The translations under genes were made by a program, and so were the position numbers. The notes beneath the pieces are model-generated. The model was not told the DNA's origin and searched no databases. It saw nothing but the letters and a program-made list of their open reading frames with translations. Of a stretch of DNA of 64,000 nucleotides, positions 17,200 through 29,513 are shown piece after piece. The stretch comes from Microbispora rosea subsp. aerata. Its GTDB lineage: Bacteria; Actinomycetota; Actinomycetes; Streptosporangiales; Streptosporangiaceae. Position 1 is the stretch's first letter, and each line of letters opens with the position of its first letter. Where the stretch lies: the NCBI RefSeq assembly GCF_014647835.1, contig NZ_BMPY01000002.1, forward strand, positions 248,001 through 312,000, written 5' to 3'.

Positions 17200-18387
17200 T
17201 CACAGGCCCGCGGCCGTGCGCAGGGCGTCGGCCCGGTCCGTCGACTCCCAGGAGAAGCCCTCACGGCCGAAGTGGCCGTACGCGGCGGTCTCGGAGTAGA
17301 TCGGGCGCAGCAGGTCGAGGTCGCGGATGATCGCGGCCGGGCGCAGGTCGAACACCTGGAGCACCGCGTCCTGGATCACGCCGACCGGCACCTTCTCTGT
17401 GCCGAACGTCTCGACGAACAGGCCGACCGGCTGCGCCTTGCCGATGGCGTAGGCGACCTGGACCTCGCAGCGGTCGGCCAGGCCGGCCGCGACGACGTTC
17501 TTGGCGACCCAGCGCATGGCGTAGGCGGCCGAGCGGTCCACCTTGGACGGGTCCTTGCCGGAGAAGGCGCCGCCGCCGTGCCGGGCCATGCCGCCGTACG
17601 TGTCGATGATGATCTTCCGGCCGGTGAGGCCCGCGTCGCCCATGGGGCCGCCGATCTCGAAACGGCCGGTCGGGTTGACCAGCAGGCGGTAGCCCTCGGT
17701 CTCGATGTTCAGGTCGGCCAGCACCGGGTCGACCACGTGCTCGCGGATGTCGGGCGTCAGCATCTCCCGCAGGTCGATCTCCGGGGCGTGCTGCGTGGAG
17801 ACGACCACGGTGTCGAGACGGACCGGCTGGTCGCCGTCGTACTCGATCGTGACCTGGGTCTTGCCGTCCGGGCGCAGGTACGGAATCGTGCCGTTCTTGC
17901 GCACCTCGGACAGGCGCCGGGCCATCCGGTGCGCGAGCATGATCGGCAGCGGCATCAGCTCGGGGGTCTCGCGGCAGGCGTAGCCGAACATCAGGCCCTG
18001 GTCGCCCGCGCCCTGGCGGTCGAAGTCGTCGGTGCCCTCGCCCTCGCGGTGCTCGTAGGCGTCGTCCACGCCCTGCGCGATGTCCGGCGACTGCGCGCCG
18101 ATCGACACCGACACACCACAGGAGGCGCCGTCGAAGCCCTTGTGGGAGGCGTCGTACCCGATCTCGAGGATCTTCTCGCGGATCAGGGCGGGGATGTCGA
18201 CATAGGTCTCCGTCGTCACTTCGCCGGCGACGTGGACCTGGCCAGTAGTGATCAGCGTCTCGACGGCGACCCGGCTCTTGGGGTCGTCCTTGAGCATGGC
18301 GTCGAGAATCGCGTCACTGATCTGGTCGGCGATCTTGTCCGGGTGGCCCTCGGTGACCGACTCGGAGGTGAACAGGCGACGGGACAA
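17200..18387 (-). CDS. metK: S-adenosylmethionine synthetase
   Basis: A 395-residue enzyme that makes S-adenosylmethionine from methionine and ATP. Signature segments are complete: [15 protein letters not shown] at the N-terminus, [12 protein letters not shown] in the middle and [16 protein letters not shown] (ATP and phosphate binding). The start is a TTG at 18387 with AGGAGC upstream. It has its own structured leader and a double terminator, so it is probably a separate transcript. Confidence 0.97.
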   Translation of the reverse strand: MSRRLFTSESVTEGHPDKIADQISDAILDAMLKDDPKSRVAVETLITTGQVHVAGEVTTETYVDIPALIREKILEIGYDASHKGFDGASCGVSVSIGAQSPDIAQGVDDAYEHREGEGTDDFDRQGAGDQGLMFGYACRETPELMPLPIMLAHRMARRLSEVRKNGTIPYLRPDGKTQVTIEYDGDQPVRLDTVVVSTQHAPEIDLREMLTPDIREHVVDPVLADLNIETEGYRLLVNPTGRFEIGGPMGDAGLTGRKIIIDTYGGMARHGGGAFSGKDPSKVDRSAAYAMRWVAKNVVAAGLADRCEVQVAYAIGKAQPVGLFVETFGTEKVPVGVIQDAVLQVFDLRPAAIIRDLDLLRPIYSETAAYGHFGREGFSWESTDRADALRTAAGL

Positions 18388-18422
18388 CTAGGGCTCCTCA
18401 TGCAGCGGCTGCTGACGTCCAT

Positions 18423-18462
18423 GAGCGACCGGCGGTGGAGCCGAGCCCCACCGCGGTCACTC
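18423..18462 (-). promoter_or_regulatory. Long hairpin in the metK leader
   Basis: On the minus strand GAGTGACCG-CGGTGGGGC, loop TCG, then GCTCCACCG-c-CGGTCGCTC form an 18-bp stem with two G-U pairs and one bulge. It ends 35 bases before the metK start. A smaller CAGC/GCTG hairpin lies between it and the ribosome site. It does not match the SAM or SAH riboswitch cores that I know, so its role is open. Confidence 0.5.
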
Positions 18463-18573
18463 GATGCTCACGCGAGTCTAGCCTTAGGCGCTGCGAAGCG
18501 GCGAAGGCGTCCGCGTTACGGTCACCGCGCGGGCGGCCGGCGGACCGCCCCGACTACACGCCCGAACCGGGAG

Positions 18574-18942
18574 TCAGAGGTCGGGTAACGGATCTCTCGG
18601 CAGGTCACCGGGTGAGAAGGCCTCCGCGTCGGCCGCGGCCACCACGGCGGCGTACTCGTCGTCGACCTCCAGGGTCATGCCGCCGATTTCGATGCGGGGC
18701 CCCGACCCGAACTCGACCGGCCCGAGGCGGGTGCGGCGGGGATAGCGGGCCCACACGCCGGACGGCTCGTCCCGGCTGAACATCTTGGTCGACAGCAGGG
18801 TCACCGAGCGGTCCGTCACCACGACGAGGAACCCGATCATGGCGGGGGGCGGCAGAGCCACCGCGGGAAACACGTAGCGGATGTCCTCGCCGGGCCCGAG
18901 CATCGCCCGGCAGCGCTGCCTGATCGCGGCGGACACCGGCAT
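18574..18942 (-). CDS. Small unknown protein, possibly PH-like fold
   Basis: A 122-residue protein of mixed beta character. After a short helix (AAIRQRCRAMLGPGEDIRY) come alternating hydrophobic strands, including MIGFLVVVTDRSVTLLST and RIEIGGMTLEVDDEYAAVV. This pattern resembles small bacterial PH-like domain proteins, though I cannot assign a family. The ATG at 18942 has GGAG upstream; longer in-frame starts to 19041 would overlap coaBC. It lies between coaBC and metK on the same strand. Confidence 0.65.
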   Translation of the reverse strand: MPVSAAIRQRCRAMLGPGEDIRYVFPAVALPPPAMIGFLVVVTDRSVTLLSTKMFSRDEPSGVWARYPRRTRLGPVEFGSGPRIEIGGMTLEVDDEYAAVVAAADAEAFSPGDLPRDPLPDL

Positions 18943-19010
18943 GACGATCGCTCCCTCGACGCACGACCTGCAGGAGGCGGGGCGGGCGCCCGCACGGCAC
19001 CACGCGAAGG

Positions 19011-20309
19011 TCAGGCGAGGCGCTGCGCCACCAAATCCCACACTACGTCGGCGAGATCCTCTTTGGGACCCCTCGGAATCTCGACGGAGTCGCCCTCCGC
19101 CGTGAGGACGACGGCCGCGTTGTCCGGCGTGCCGAACGCCAGGTTCTCGCCGACCTGGTTCACCACGAGCAGGTCGCAGCCCTTGCGCTGAAGCTTGGCC
19201 CGGCCGTTGGCCAGGACGTCGTCGGTCTCCGCCGCGAAACCCACGATCACCCGCGGGTACGGCCCGCCGGTCCCGGCCTCCCGCCCGATGCCCGGCCCGT
19301 CGCCGGCGTGAGATCTGCGGCCCTCCGGCGCGTCGTACGGCCCGTCCCCCGCGGCGTACGCCTCCCGCCTGGCCCGGCGGATCTCACCCAGCTCGGCCAG
19401 AATGTCCGGATTTTTCGTCAAATGGATGGGATCGGGCTCCGCAGAGGACTTCTTGATTTTGGTGTCGCTCCGCCGTACGGGCCGGAAGTCCGCGACCGCG
19501 GCGGCCATCACGACAGCGTCCGCGTGCCCGGCCGCCGCCAGGACCGCGTCGCGGAGCTGCCGCGCCGACTCCACCCGCACGACCTTCGCGCCCGCGGGAT
19601 CGGGCAGCGACACGTTCGCCGCCACGAGCGTGACCTCCGCGCCCCGGGCGACCGCCGTACGGGCGAGGGCGTATCCCTGCAGCCCGGAGGACCGGTTGCC
19701 GATGAAGCGCACGGGATCGATCGCCTCGCGGGTGCCGCCGGCGGACACGACGACGTGCCTTCCGGCCAGGTGCGCGCGCCGGCCCGCCAGCACGCGGCGG
19801 CACACCTCGAAGATCTCGGCGGGATCGGGCAGCCGGCCCGGGCCGCTGTCGGCGCCGGTGAGCCTGCCCACGGCGGGCTCGATCACGATCGCGCCGCGCT
19901 CGCGCAGGGTCGCCACGTTCGCCCGCGTGGCCGGGTGTTCCCACATCTCCGTGTGCATCGCGGGCGCGAACACCACCGGGCAGCGCGCCGTGAGCAGGGT
20001 GTTGGTGAGCAGGTCGTTGGCCATGCCGTGCGCGGCACGCGCCAGGACGTCCGCCGTCGCCGGCGCGACGACCACCAGATCGGCGGACTGCCCGATCCGC
20101 ACGTGCGGCACCTCGTGCACCGACTCCCACACCTCGGTGGTCACCGGATTGCCCGACAGCGCCGCCCAGGTCGGCTCACCGACGAACCGCAGCGCGTCCC
20201 TGGTCGGCACGACACGCACGTCGTGTCCCGACTCGGTGAACAGGCGCAGCAGCTCGCACGACTTGTAGACGGCGATGCCGGCGCTCACGCCCAGCACGAC
20301 AGACGTCAT
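19011..20309 (-). CDS. coaBC: CoaBC, phosphopantothenoylcysteine synthetase/decarboxylase
   Basis: A 432-residue bifunctional enzyme of coenzyme A synthesis. The N-terminal CoaC flavoprotein domain has VVLGVSAGIAVYKS, the catalytic histidine in EVPHVRIG, VVVAPATADVLA and PAMHTEMW (the actinobacterial form of the PAMN motif). The C-terminal CoaB domain has SAGGTREAIDPVRFIGNRSSG and the KIKK motif. An unusual Gly-rich insertion of about 30 residues interrupts CoaB near residue 335 (YAAGDGPYDAPEGRRSHAGD). It follows rpoZ, as in many actinobacteria. Confidence 0.95.
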   Translation of the reverse strand: MTSVVLGVSAGIAVYKSCELLRLFTESGHDVRVVPTRDALRFVGEPTWAALSGNPVTTEVWESVHEVPHVRIGQSADLVVVAPATADVLARAAHGMANDLLTNTLLTARCPVVFAPAMHTEMWEHPATRANVATLRERGAIVIEPAVGRLTGADSGPGRLPDPAEIFEVCRRVLAGRRAHLAGRHVVVSAGGTREAIDPVRFIGNRSSGLQGYALARTAVARGAEVTLVAANVSLPDPAGAKVVRVESARQLRDAVLAAAGHADAVVMAAAVADFRPVRRSDTKIKKSSAEPDPIHLTKNPDILAELGEIRRARREAYAAGDGPYDAPEGRRSHAGDGPGIGREAGTGGPYPRVIVGFAAETDDVLANGRAKLQRKGCDLLVVNQVGENLAFGTPDNAAVVLTAEGDSVEIPRGPKEDLADVVWDLVAQRLA

Positions 20310-20359
20310 CGGCGTTTTCCGCTTCGCATCGAGGCGCGCGCACTGCCCGGGGGCGGCGC

Positions 20360-20623
20360 TCAGTTCTCGATGGGCTCGGCGGTGAGCAGGCCCTCGGCGA
20401 CCTCGCGCAGGGCGATGGACAGCGGCTTCTCCTGGGCGTGGGTCTCCACGAGGGGCCCCACGTACTCCAGCAGGCCCTCGCCGAGCTGAGAGTAGTAAGC
20501 GTTGATCTGGCGCGCCCGCTTCGCACCCATGATCACAAGGCTGTACTTGCTGTCGACGATGTCGAGAAGCGTGTCGATCGGCGGGTTGGTGATGCCTTCC
20601 GCGTAGGCGGAGCTGCTTGCCAC
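20360..20623 (-). CDS. rpoZ: RNA polymerase omega subunit
   Basis: An 87-residue omega subunit that assists assembly of the beta' subunit. It shows the conserved [18 protein letters not shown] and [13 protein letters not shown] segments and the C-terminal [13 protein letters not shown]. The start is GTG at 20623. It sits 13 bases after gmk, the classic gmk-rpoZ-coaBC order. Confidence 0.96.
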   Translation of the reverse strand: MASSSAYAEGITNPPIDTLLDIVDSKYSLVIMGAKRARQINAYYSQLGEGLLEYVGPLVETHAQEKPLSIALREVAEGLLTAEPIEN

Positions 20624-20636
20624 GTCAGTGATTCCC

Positions 20637-21281
20637 CTAGCTAGGTGAGTTTCCCATCAAGGTTATCAGCCGGTGGCACACGTCCTTGACGGACGTGTTG
20701 ACGATGGTGAGGTCGAACTCCTTCTCCGCCGCCAGCTCCACCCGCGCCGCGTCCAGCCGGCGCGCGATGACGTCGGGAGGCTCGGTGCCGCGGCCGCGCA
20801 GCCGCCGCTCCAGCTCCTCCCAGCTCGGCGGCGCCAGGAACACGAGCAGGGCCTCGGGCATCGTCGTGCGCACCTGCCTGGCGCCCTGGAGGTCGATCTC
20901 CAGCAGGGTGGGGACGCCTGCCGCCAGCTTCTCCAGCACCGGCTGCCTGGGCGTGCCGTACCGGTTGCCGGCGAACTCGGCCCACTCCAGAAGTTCGCCC
21001 GAGGCGACGAGCTTGTCGAACTCGTCGTCGTCGGCGAAGAAGTACTCCACGCCGTGCCGCTCCCCCGGGCGGGGCTTCCGGGTTGTCACCGAGACCGACA
21101 GCCACACCTCCGGGTGGGACCGCCGGAGCTCGGCGACGACCGTGGACTTCCCCACACCCGACGGACCGGACAGGACCGTCAGGCGCGGGCGAGGCATGGA
21201 GCCACCGCCGCGTGTCCGGAACTCGCTGGTCGCGACTGCCTCATGGGCCCGATCTCCAGCGGACCGGGACGTTTCGGTCAC
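20637..21281 (-). CDS. gmk: Guanylate kinase
   Basis: A 214-residue enzyme that converts GMP to GDP. The P-loop GPSGVGKST, the GMP-binding [13 protein letters not shown] and HGVEYFF segments and the lid region are complete. The GTG at 21281 gives a 28-residue N-terminal tail before [13 protein letters not shown]; such tails occur in related actinobacterial enzymes, but the internal ATG at 21197 is a possible alternative. It is 38 bases downstream of mihF. Confidence 0.95.
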   Translation of the reverse strand: MTETSRSAGDRAHEAVATSEFRTRGGGSMPRPRLTVLSGPSGVGKSTVVAELRRSHPEVWLSVSVTTRKPRPGERHGVEYFFADDDEFDKLVASGELLEWAEFAGNRYGTPRQPVLEKLAAGVPTLLEIDLQGARQVRTTMPEALLVFLAPPSWEELERRLRGRGTEPPDVIARRLDAARVELAAEKEFDLTIVNTSVKDVCHRLITLMGNSPS

Positions 21282-21319
21282 TCCAGTACCCCCGTGAACT
21301 CACTCGTACGTCGCCGAGA

Positions 21320-21643
21320 TCAGCTCTCGGCGCCGCCGAACTCGCGCTCCAGCGAAGCGCGCTGGTTGGCGCCGAGACCCCGCACGCGACGGGATTCGGC
21401 GATACCAAGGCGCTCCATGAGCTGCTTGGCGCGGACCTTGCCGACGCCAGGGAGCGACTCCAGCAGAGCCGAGACCTTCATCTTGCCGATGACGTCGTCG
21501 GTCTGCCCATCCTTCAGCACCTCAGCCAGAGAAACCGCGCCGTGCTTGAGCCGGTTCTTGACCTCGGCACGCTCCTTGCGTGCCTTGGCAGCCTTCTCAA
21601 GAGCTGCGGCGCGCTGCTCGGGGGTCAGGGGAGGAAGAGCCAC
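21320..21643 (-). CDS. mihF: Actinobacterial integration host factor mIHF
   Basis: A 107-residue nucleoid-associated DNA-binding protein specific to Actinobacteria and unrelated to HU-type IHF. Diagnostic features are the helical N-terminus LTPEQRAAALEKAAKARKER and the S13-like helix-two-turn-helix region LPGVGKVRAKQLMERLGI followed by ESRRVRGLG. It starts at GTG 21643. It heads the mihF-gmk-rpoZ-coaBC group and is preceded by an AT-rich promoter region. Confidence 0.95.
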   Translation of the reverse strand: MALPPLTPEQRAAALEKAAKARKERAEVKNRLKHGAVSLAEVLKDGQTDDVIGKMKVSALLESLPGVGKVRAKQLMERLGIAESRRVRGLGANQRASLEREFGGAES

Positions 21644-21699
21644 GCCGGGTCACCTCGAATTTCTTGTCGATGTACTCGGACGGGAGGGGAAACTAGCTG

Positions 21700-21830
21700 G
21701 TCTTGGCCGTAACGGCAACGTCAAGGGCGGTTTCTCGGACTACAAAATTGATTTTACTACTTTTGGTATTCGAAAAGTCACTCTTCGTAGATCAAAACCG
21801 CCTCAGCAGGGCCGGAACGGGATGACGTTT
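21700..21830 (-). promoter_or_regulatory. AT-rich upstream region of mihF
   Basis: A sharp AT-rich island (about 21738-21800, with runs such as AAAATTGATTTTACTACTTTT on the plus strand) lies 60-160 bases before mihF. On the minus strand TTGACG (21717-21722 region) could be a -35 box. The AT-rich tract resembles an UP element or a binding site for a nucleoid protein, possibly mIHF itself. Confidence 0.45.
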
Positions 21831-22023
21831 GGTAACCGGCGGATGAGACGTTCACGGCCCGGGAACGGCCCCGCGCGGCCGCTTCCGGGCGGCTTCGCGC
21901 CCCGGCCGGACGCCCGCCGAGGGGTCCCGGCGCGCGTCCGCGGCGTTCCCCGGGACACCGCCACGCGCGTGTGTCCAAGACCCGACGCGCCGTCACGACC
22001 CGGCGCTCTCAAAGACCCCAAGC

Positions 22024-22450
22024 GCGCGCCTGAGCCTCCAAGGCACATGCCTGCCTGCCAGACCCGCTACGCACGCCTGCGAGAGCCGCCACGCACGCGC
22101 CAAGACGCCCGCGCGCGTCCCCATAAGACCCCACGCGAGTGCCTGTGCATGCCAGACGCCCGCAGAGGCCGCGCCTGCGAAACCCCCACGCACGCGCCAA
22201 CACGCCCACGCACGTGCCCGCAAGACCCCAGGCCAGTGCCCGCATGCCAGACCGCCACGCGCGTGCCGCAGAGCCACGGGCACGCGCCTGCGAAACCCCC
22301 ACGCACGCGCCAACACGCCCACGCACATGCCCGCAAGACCCCAGGCCAGTGCCCGCATGCCAGACCGCCTGCCACGCGCGTGCCGCAGAGCCGCAGGCAC
22401 GCGCCTGCGAGACCGCCAGGCGCGGGCCAAGACGCCCACGTAGGTGCCCG
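22024..22450. repeat. Tandem repeat block, four copies of about 100-117 bp
   Basis: Between pyrF and mihF the sequence GCCTGCGA(A/G)A starts repeated units at about 22075, 22174, 22286 and 22403, with a partial unit before the first. Units share CACGCACGCGCCAA(C/G)ACGCCC, GCAAGACCCCAGGCCAGTGC, CCGCATGCCAGACCGCC and GCGTGCCGCAGAGCC. Copies two and three are almost identical over more than 90 bases. Reading frames across it have biased composition and no RBS-supported start, so I treat it as noncoding. Confidence 0.85.
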
Positions 22451-22508
22451 CGAAGGCCGCGGGCCGCGTCTTGCCCGCGAGAGTGCCGGGTGGGTGCCCG
22501 GAGAGCTC

Positions 22509-23207
22509 TCAGGGGCGCACGCGGCGCAGAGCGGCGGCGATCCCCGCGGCCGCCGCGCCGGGGTCGGGCGCCCCGGTGATGGGCCGCCCGATCACCAGGA
22601 GGTCGGCCCCCTGGGCGATCGCCTCCTCCGGTGTGGCCACCCGCGCCTGGTCCTGGGTGTCGGAACCGGCGGGCCGTACGCCGGGAGTGATCAATGTCAC
22701 GTCCGGCCCGACCTCCGCGCGTACGGCGGCGACCTCCCGGGGCGAGCAGACGAGGGCCCGGGCGCCCGCCCCGACGGCCACGGCGGCCATACGGCGCACG
22801 GCGTCCTCCGGGGGTCCCTCGATACCGATCTCGCGGAGATCGGCCTCGGAAAGCGACGTCAGGAGCGTCACGGCGGCGATCCGCGTGTGGGGGGCGGCCT
22901 CGACGGCCGCCCTGACCATCGCGGAGCCCCCCGCGGCGTGAACGGTGAGGTACGTCGGCTTGAGCCGCGCGACCGCCCGGGCCGCGGCGCCGACGGTGTT
23001 CGGGATGTCGTGCAGCTTGAGGTCCAGGAAGACCTGCACGCCGCTCGCGCCGCGCACCGAGGCGATCACGTCGGGCCCGTACCGCAGGTAGAGCTCCAGC
23101 CCCACCTTGACCGTGGAGACGTGCGGGGTCACCAGGCCGGCCCAGCGGGCCGCGGTCTCCAGGTCGGGCGCGTCCAGGGCGACGGCGATGGGAGCGGGCG
23201 TGGTCAA
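22509..23207 (-). CDS. pyrF: Orotidine 5'-phosphate decarboxylase, type 1
   Basis: A 232-residue TIM-barrel enzyme performing the last step of UMP synthesis. The catalytic charge network is visible as [13 protein letters not shown] (Asp-Lys-Asp) and the phosphate site as LITPGVRP with VIGRPIT. The short length and motif order are those of the type-1 family, unlike the longer type-2 enzyme found in mycobacteria. The TTG start at 23207 overlaps the pyrD stop (TTGA), so the two are coupled. Confidence 0.95.
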   Translation of the reverse strand: MTTPAPIAVALDAPDLETAARWAGLVTPHVSTVKVGLELYLRYGPDVIASVRGASGVQVFLDLKLHDIPNTVGAAARAVARLKPTYLTVHAAGGSAMVRAAVEAAPHTRIAAVTLLTSLSEADLREIGIEGPPEDAVRRMAAVAVGAGARALVCSPREVAAVRAEVGPDVTLITPGVRPAGSDTQDQARVATPEEAIAQGADLLVIGRPITGAPDPGAAAAGIAAALRRVRP

Positions 23208-24178
23208 AGTGAACTCTCCTCGAGATCTGATCGCGTTCGTGGTTGCGCGCCCGCCGGGCGGTGGGCCAGGCCCACCACGTCGGCGAGGCGGTCGAACCCG
23301 CGCTCCTGCAGAAGCTCCTCAAGCTCCCGCAGGACCCGCGGGCAGGCGTAGGGGTCGTGGAACAGCGCCGTGCCCACGGCGACGGCGCAGGCGCCCGCCA
23401 GGATGAGCTCGAGGGCGTCCCTGCCGGTCATCACGCCGCCCATGCCCACGATCGGCACCCCGGGGAGCGCGGCGTGCACCTGCCACACGCAGCGCACCGC
23501 CAGGGGCCGTACGGCGGGGCCGGACAGGCCGCCGGTGCCGGCCGCGAGCACGGGCCGCATCGTGTCCACGTCGATGCTCATCCCGACCGGCGTGTTGATC
23601 ATCGAAAGGGCGTCGGCGCCGCCGTCCACGCAGGCCCGGGCGACCGCGACGATGTCCGCCACGTCCGGAGACAGCTTGGCGATCACCGGCACCTCGTACG
23701 GCGTGGCCGCGCGCACCGAGGCCACGACCTCCGCGGCGGCGGCCCCGTCCCGGGCGAACACCCTCCCGCGGTCCTCGACGTTCGGGCACGACAGGTTGAT
23801 CTCCACGGCGGTCACGCCGGCGGCGCCGGCCAGGCGCCGCGCCAGCGCCGTGTACTCGGCCACGGTGCCGCCGCCGATCGACACCACCGTGCGGGCCCCC
23901 CGCTCGGCCAGCCAGGGCAGCTCGCGCTCCAGGAACGCCTCGACGCCCGGGCCCTGCAGGCCCACGGCGTTCAGCAGCCCCGAAGGGGTCTCGGCCATCC
24001 GCGGCGTCGGCCGGCCCGCGCGGGGGGCCATCGTGATCGACCGCGTGACGAACGCGCCCAGCCGGTGGACGTCGGAGAACTGGGCCAGCTCGCGGCCCGT
24101 ACCCCCGCAGCCGGAGGCGGTCAGCACCGGGTTGGGCAGCTCCACGTGCGCCAGATAGGTCCGGAGGTCGGCCGTCAC
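23204..24178 (-). CDS. pyrD: Dihydroorotate dehydrogenase, class 1B catalytic subunit
   Basis: A 324-residue FMN enzyme oxidising dihydroorotate to orotate. The catalytic cysteine lies in NLSCPNV, the FMN/substrate region includes GLLNAVGLQ and VIAKLSPDV, and [12 protein letters not shown] binds phosphate. A cysteine rather than serine base and the adjacent pyrK gene define class 1B, which passes electrons to NAD+. About 30 charged residues at the C-terminus go beyond the usual end. It starts at GTG 24178, 21 bases after pyrK. Confidence 0.95.
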   Translation of the reverse strand: MTADLRTYLAHVELPNPVLTASGCGGTGRELAQFSDVHRLGAFVTRSITMAPRAGRPTPRMAETPSGLLNAVGLQGPGVEAFLERELPWLAERGARTVVSIGGGTVAEYTALARRLAGAAGVTAVEINLSCPNVEDRGRVFARDGAAAAEVVASVRAATPYEVPVIAKLSPDVADIVAVARACVDGGADALSMINTPVGMSIDVDTMRPVLAAGTGGLSGPAVRPLAVRCVWQVHAALPGVPIVGMGGVMTGRDALELILAGACAVAVGTALFHDPYACPRVLRELEELLQERGFDRLADVVGLAHRPAGAQPRTRSDLEESSL

Positions 24179-24199
24179 CGCCGGTCCCCCCGCCCCGGC

Positions 24200-25057
24200 T
24201 CAGGCATGCCGTCCGCCGGGCGCGCCGAGCGCGTCGAACGGGATCGTGCCGACGTCGTCGAACCGCACCCGCTCCCCCCGGAACACCGGCCCCTCCACGC
24301 AGGCGCGGACCATGCGGGTCACGCCGTCGTCGCCGATGACCGGCACCACGCACGTCATGCAGACGCCGATGCCGCAGGCCATGAACTCCTCCACGGCCAC
24401 CTGCACGGGGATGCCGAACTCGGCGGCGACCGCCGTGACGCCGCGCAGCGTCTCCATCGGACCGCACGCGTAGACCGCGTCGGCCCGGGCGTCGGCGATC
24501 ACCCCGGGCAGCACGTCGGTCACCGTGCCGCGCATCCCGAGCGAGCCGTCCTCGGTCGCCAGCGTGGTCGTCTCGCCCATCCGGCGGGCCCGCAGCGCGC
24601 CGAAGACCCGGTCGGCCGACGGCGCCCCCAGCACGAAGTCGATGCGGCAGCCCCGGCGCTGCAACGCGTCGCCCAGCGCGAACAGCGGCGCCGCGCCGTG
24701 CTCGTCGCCGACCAGTACGCAGGTGCAGGGGTCGCGGGGCAGCGGGAAAGGCCGGCCGAGCGGGCCGACCAGGTCGAGCGTGTCACGCGCCCGCAGGTCG
24801 GCGAGCCAGGCCGTCCCCGCGCCGCGCACGCCGAAGACGAGCTCCACCGTGCCACCGTAATCCGGCTTCACGTCGTGAATCGTGAAGGCCCGCCGGGTGA
24901 GCATCGAGGAGTTGCGGCCGCCGACGGCGACCGTGACGAAGTGGCCGGGCCGGAACCGGTCCGCGATGCCCGGCGCGACGACCGTGAGCGCATGGTAGGC
25001 GTCCACGCGGCGCGTCGTCAGCACCGTGCCCGTGACCTGAACCGGACTGCCGGCCAC
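24200..25057 (-). CDS. pyrK: PyrK, dihydroorotate dehydrogenase electron-transfer subunit
   Basis: A 285-residue ferredoxin-reductase-like protein that carries FAD and a 2Fe-2S cluster and links PyrD to NAD+. The flavin-binding segment RRAFTIHDV, the NAD-binding VLVGDEHGAAPLF and CGPMETL motifs, and the cluster cysteines ACGIGVCMTC plus RACVEGPVF are all present. It begins at GTG 25057. A perfect hairpin lies between it and carB, so its expression may be lower than that of the upstream genes. Confidence 0.95.
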   Translation of the reverse strand: MAGSPVQVTGTVLTTRRVDAYHALTVVAPGIADRFRPGHFVTVAVGGRNSSMLTRRAFTIHDVKPDYGGTVELVFGVRGAGTAWLADLRARDTLDLVGPLGRPFPLPRDPCTCVLVGDEHGAAPLFALGDALQRRGCRIDFVLGAPSADRVFGALRARRMGETTTLATEDGSLGMRGTVTDVLPGVIADARADAVYACGPMETLRGVTAVAAEFGIPVQVAVEEFMACGIGVCMTCVVPVIGDDGVTRMVRACVEGPVFRGERVRFDDVGTIPFDALGAPGGRHA

Positions 25058-25078
25058 TCCCTGCTCCCTGTTCCTAAC

Positions 25079-25108
25079 GCCCTCCGCCGCCCCGGGGCGG
25101 CGGAGGGC
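25079..25108 (-). terminator. Perfect 30-base palindrome between carB and pyrK
   Basis: GCCCTCCGCCGCCCC is followed directly by its exact reverse complement GGGGCGGCGGAGGGC. As RNA it would form a very stable hairpin of 13 or so pairs just before the pyrK ribosome site. It could end part of the transcription within the pyr operon or protect the carAB message. No T-run follows. Confidence 0.75.
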
Positions 25109-25123
25109 CTTCGCCTGTCTCGG

Positions 25124-28394
<3,271 letters not shown>

Positions 28395-28402
<8 letters not shown>

Positions 28403-29513
28403 CCTTGGCCCCCTTCTTCTCGTCCATCAGCTCGCAGAACTGGTCGAACAGGTACGCCGCGTCGTGCGGGCCCGCGGCGGCCTCGGGGTGGTACTGCACG
28501 CTGAACGCCGGGCGCTCCAGCAGGCGCAGCCCCTCCACGCAGTCGTCGTTGAGGTTGACGTGGCTCACCTCGGCCGCGCCGTACGGGGTCTCGAAGGGCC
28601 CGTCCAGCGGCGCGCGTACGGCGAAGCCGTGGTTGTGCGCGGAGATCTCGACCTTGCCCGTCCTGCGGTCCTGCACCGGCTGGTTCACCCCGCGGTGGCC
28701 GTACCGCAGCTTGTAGGTGCCCAGGCCGAGCGCCCGGCCGAGGATCTGGTTGCCGAAGCAGATGCCGAAGAACGGCACCCGCTCGCCCAGCACCTCGCGC
28801 AGGGTCTCGACCGCGTAGTCGGCCGCGGCGGGGTCGCCGGGGCCGTTGGAGAAGAAGACCCCGTCGGGGTCGAGGGCGAGGATGTCGGCCGCCGTGACGG
28901 TCGCGGGCAGCACGTGCACCTCGCAGCCCCGCTCGGACATCCGCTGCGGGGTCATGGCCTTGATGCCGAGGTCGACCGCGGCGACGGTGAAGCGCTTGCG
29001 GCCGCGCGCCGGCACGACGTACGGCTCGGGCGTGCTGACCTCGCGGGCCAGGTCGGCGCCCTCCATGCCGGGCGAGCGCCGCACCCGCTCGACGAGCTCG
29101 TCGACGTCGCCGCCCTCGCTGAAGACGCCGGCGCGCATCGCGCCGCGCTCGCGCAGGTGACGGGTGAGGGCGCGGGTGCCGGGCATCGCGATGCCGACGA
29201 CGCCCTGGTCGCGCAGGTAGTCGTCGAGGCTCCTGCGGGAGCGCCAGTTCGACGGGATGCGCGACGGCTCACGCACCACGTAGCCCGCCACCCAGATCCT
29301 GCCGGACTCGGGGTCCTCGTCGTTCACGCCGGTGTTGCCGATGTGGGGGGCGGTCATCGCCACGATCTGGCGGTGGTAGGAGGGGTCGGTGAGCGTCTCC
29401 TGGTAGCCGGTCATGCCGGTGTTGAAGACCATCTCGCCGAACGTCTCGCCCACCGCGCCGTACGGGGTTCCCTCGAAGACGCGTCCGTCCTCGAGCACGA
29501 GCAGGGCTGTCAT
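28395..29513 (-). CDS. carA: Carbamoyl-phosphate synthase small subunit
   Basis: A 372-residue class-I glutamine amidotransferase that supplies ammonia to CarB. The N-terminal domain starts [13 protein letters not shown] and contains [17 protein letters not shown]. The amidotransferase triad is Cys in [16 protein letters not shown], His in QYHPEA and the following Glu. FGNQ instead of LGHQ is common in actinobacteria. The ATG at 29513 overlaps the pyrC stop codon (ATGA). It serves both pyrimidine and arginine synthesis. Confidence 0.96.

Noticed and set aside
22024-22450. CRISPR array
   Set aside because: Repeat units exceed 95 bases and are contiguous, with no unique spacers of even length and no cas genes.
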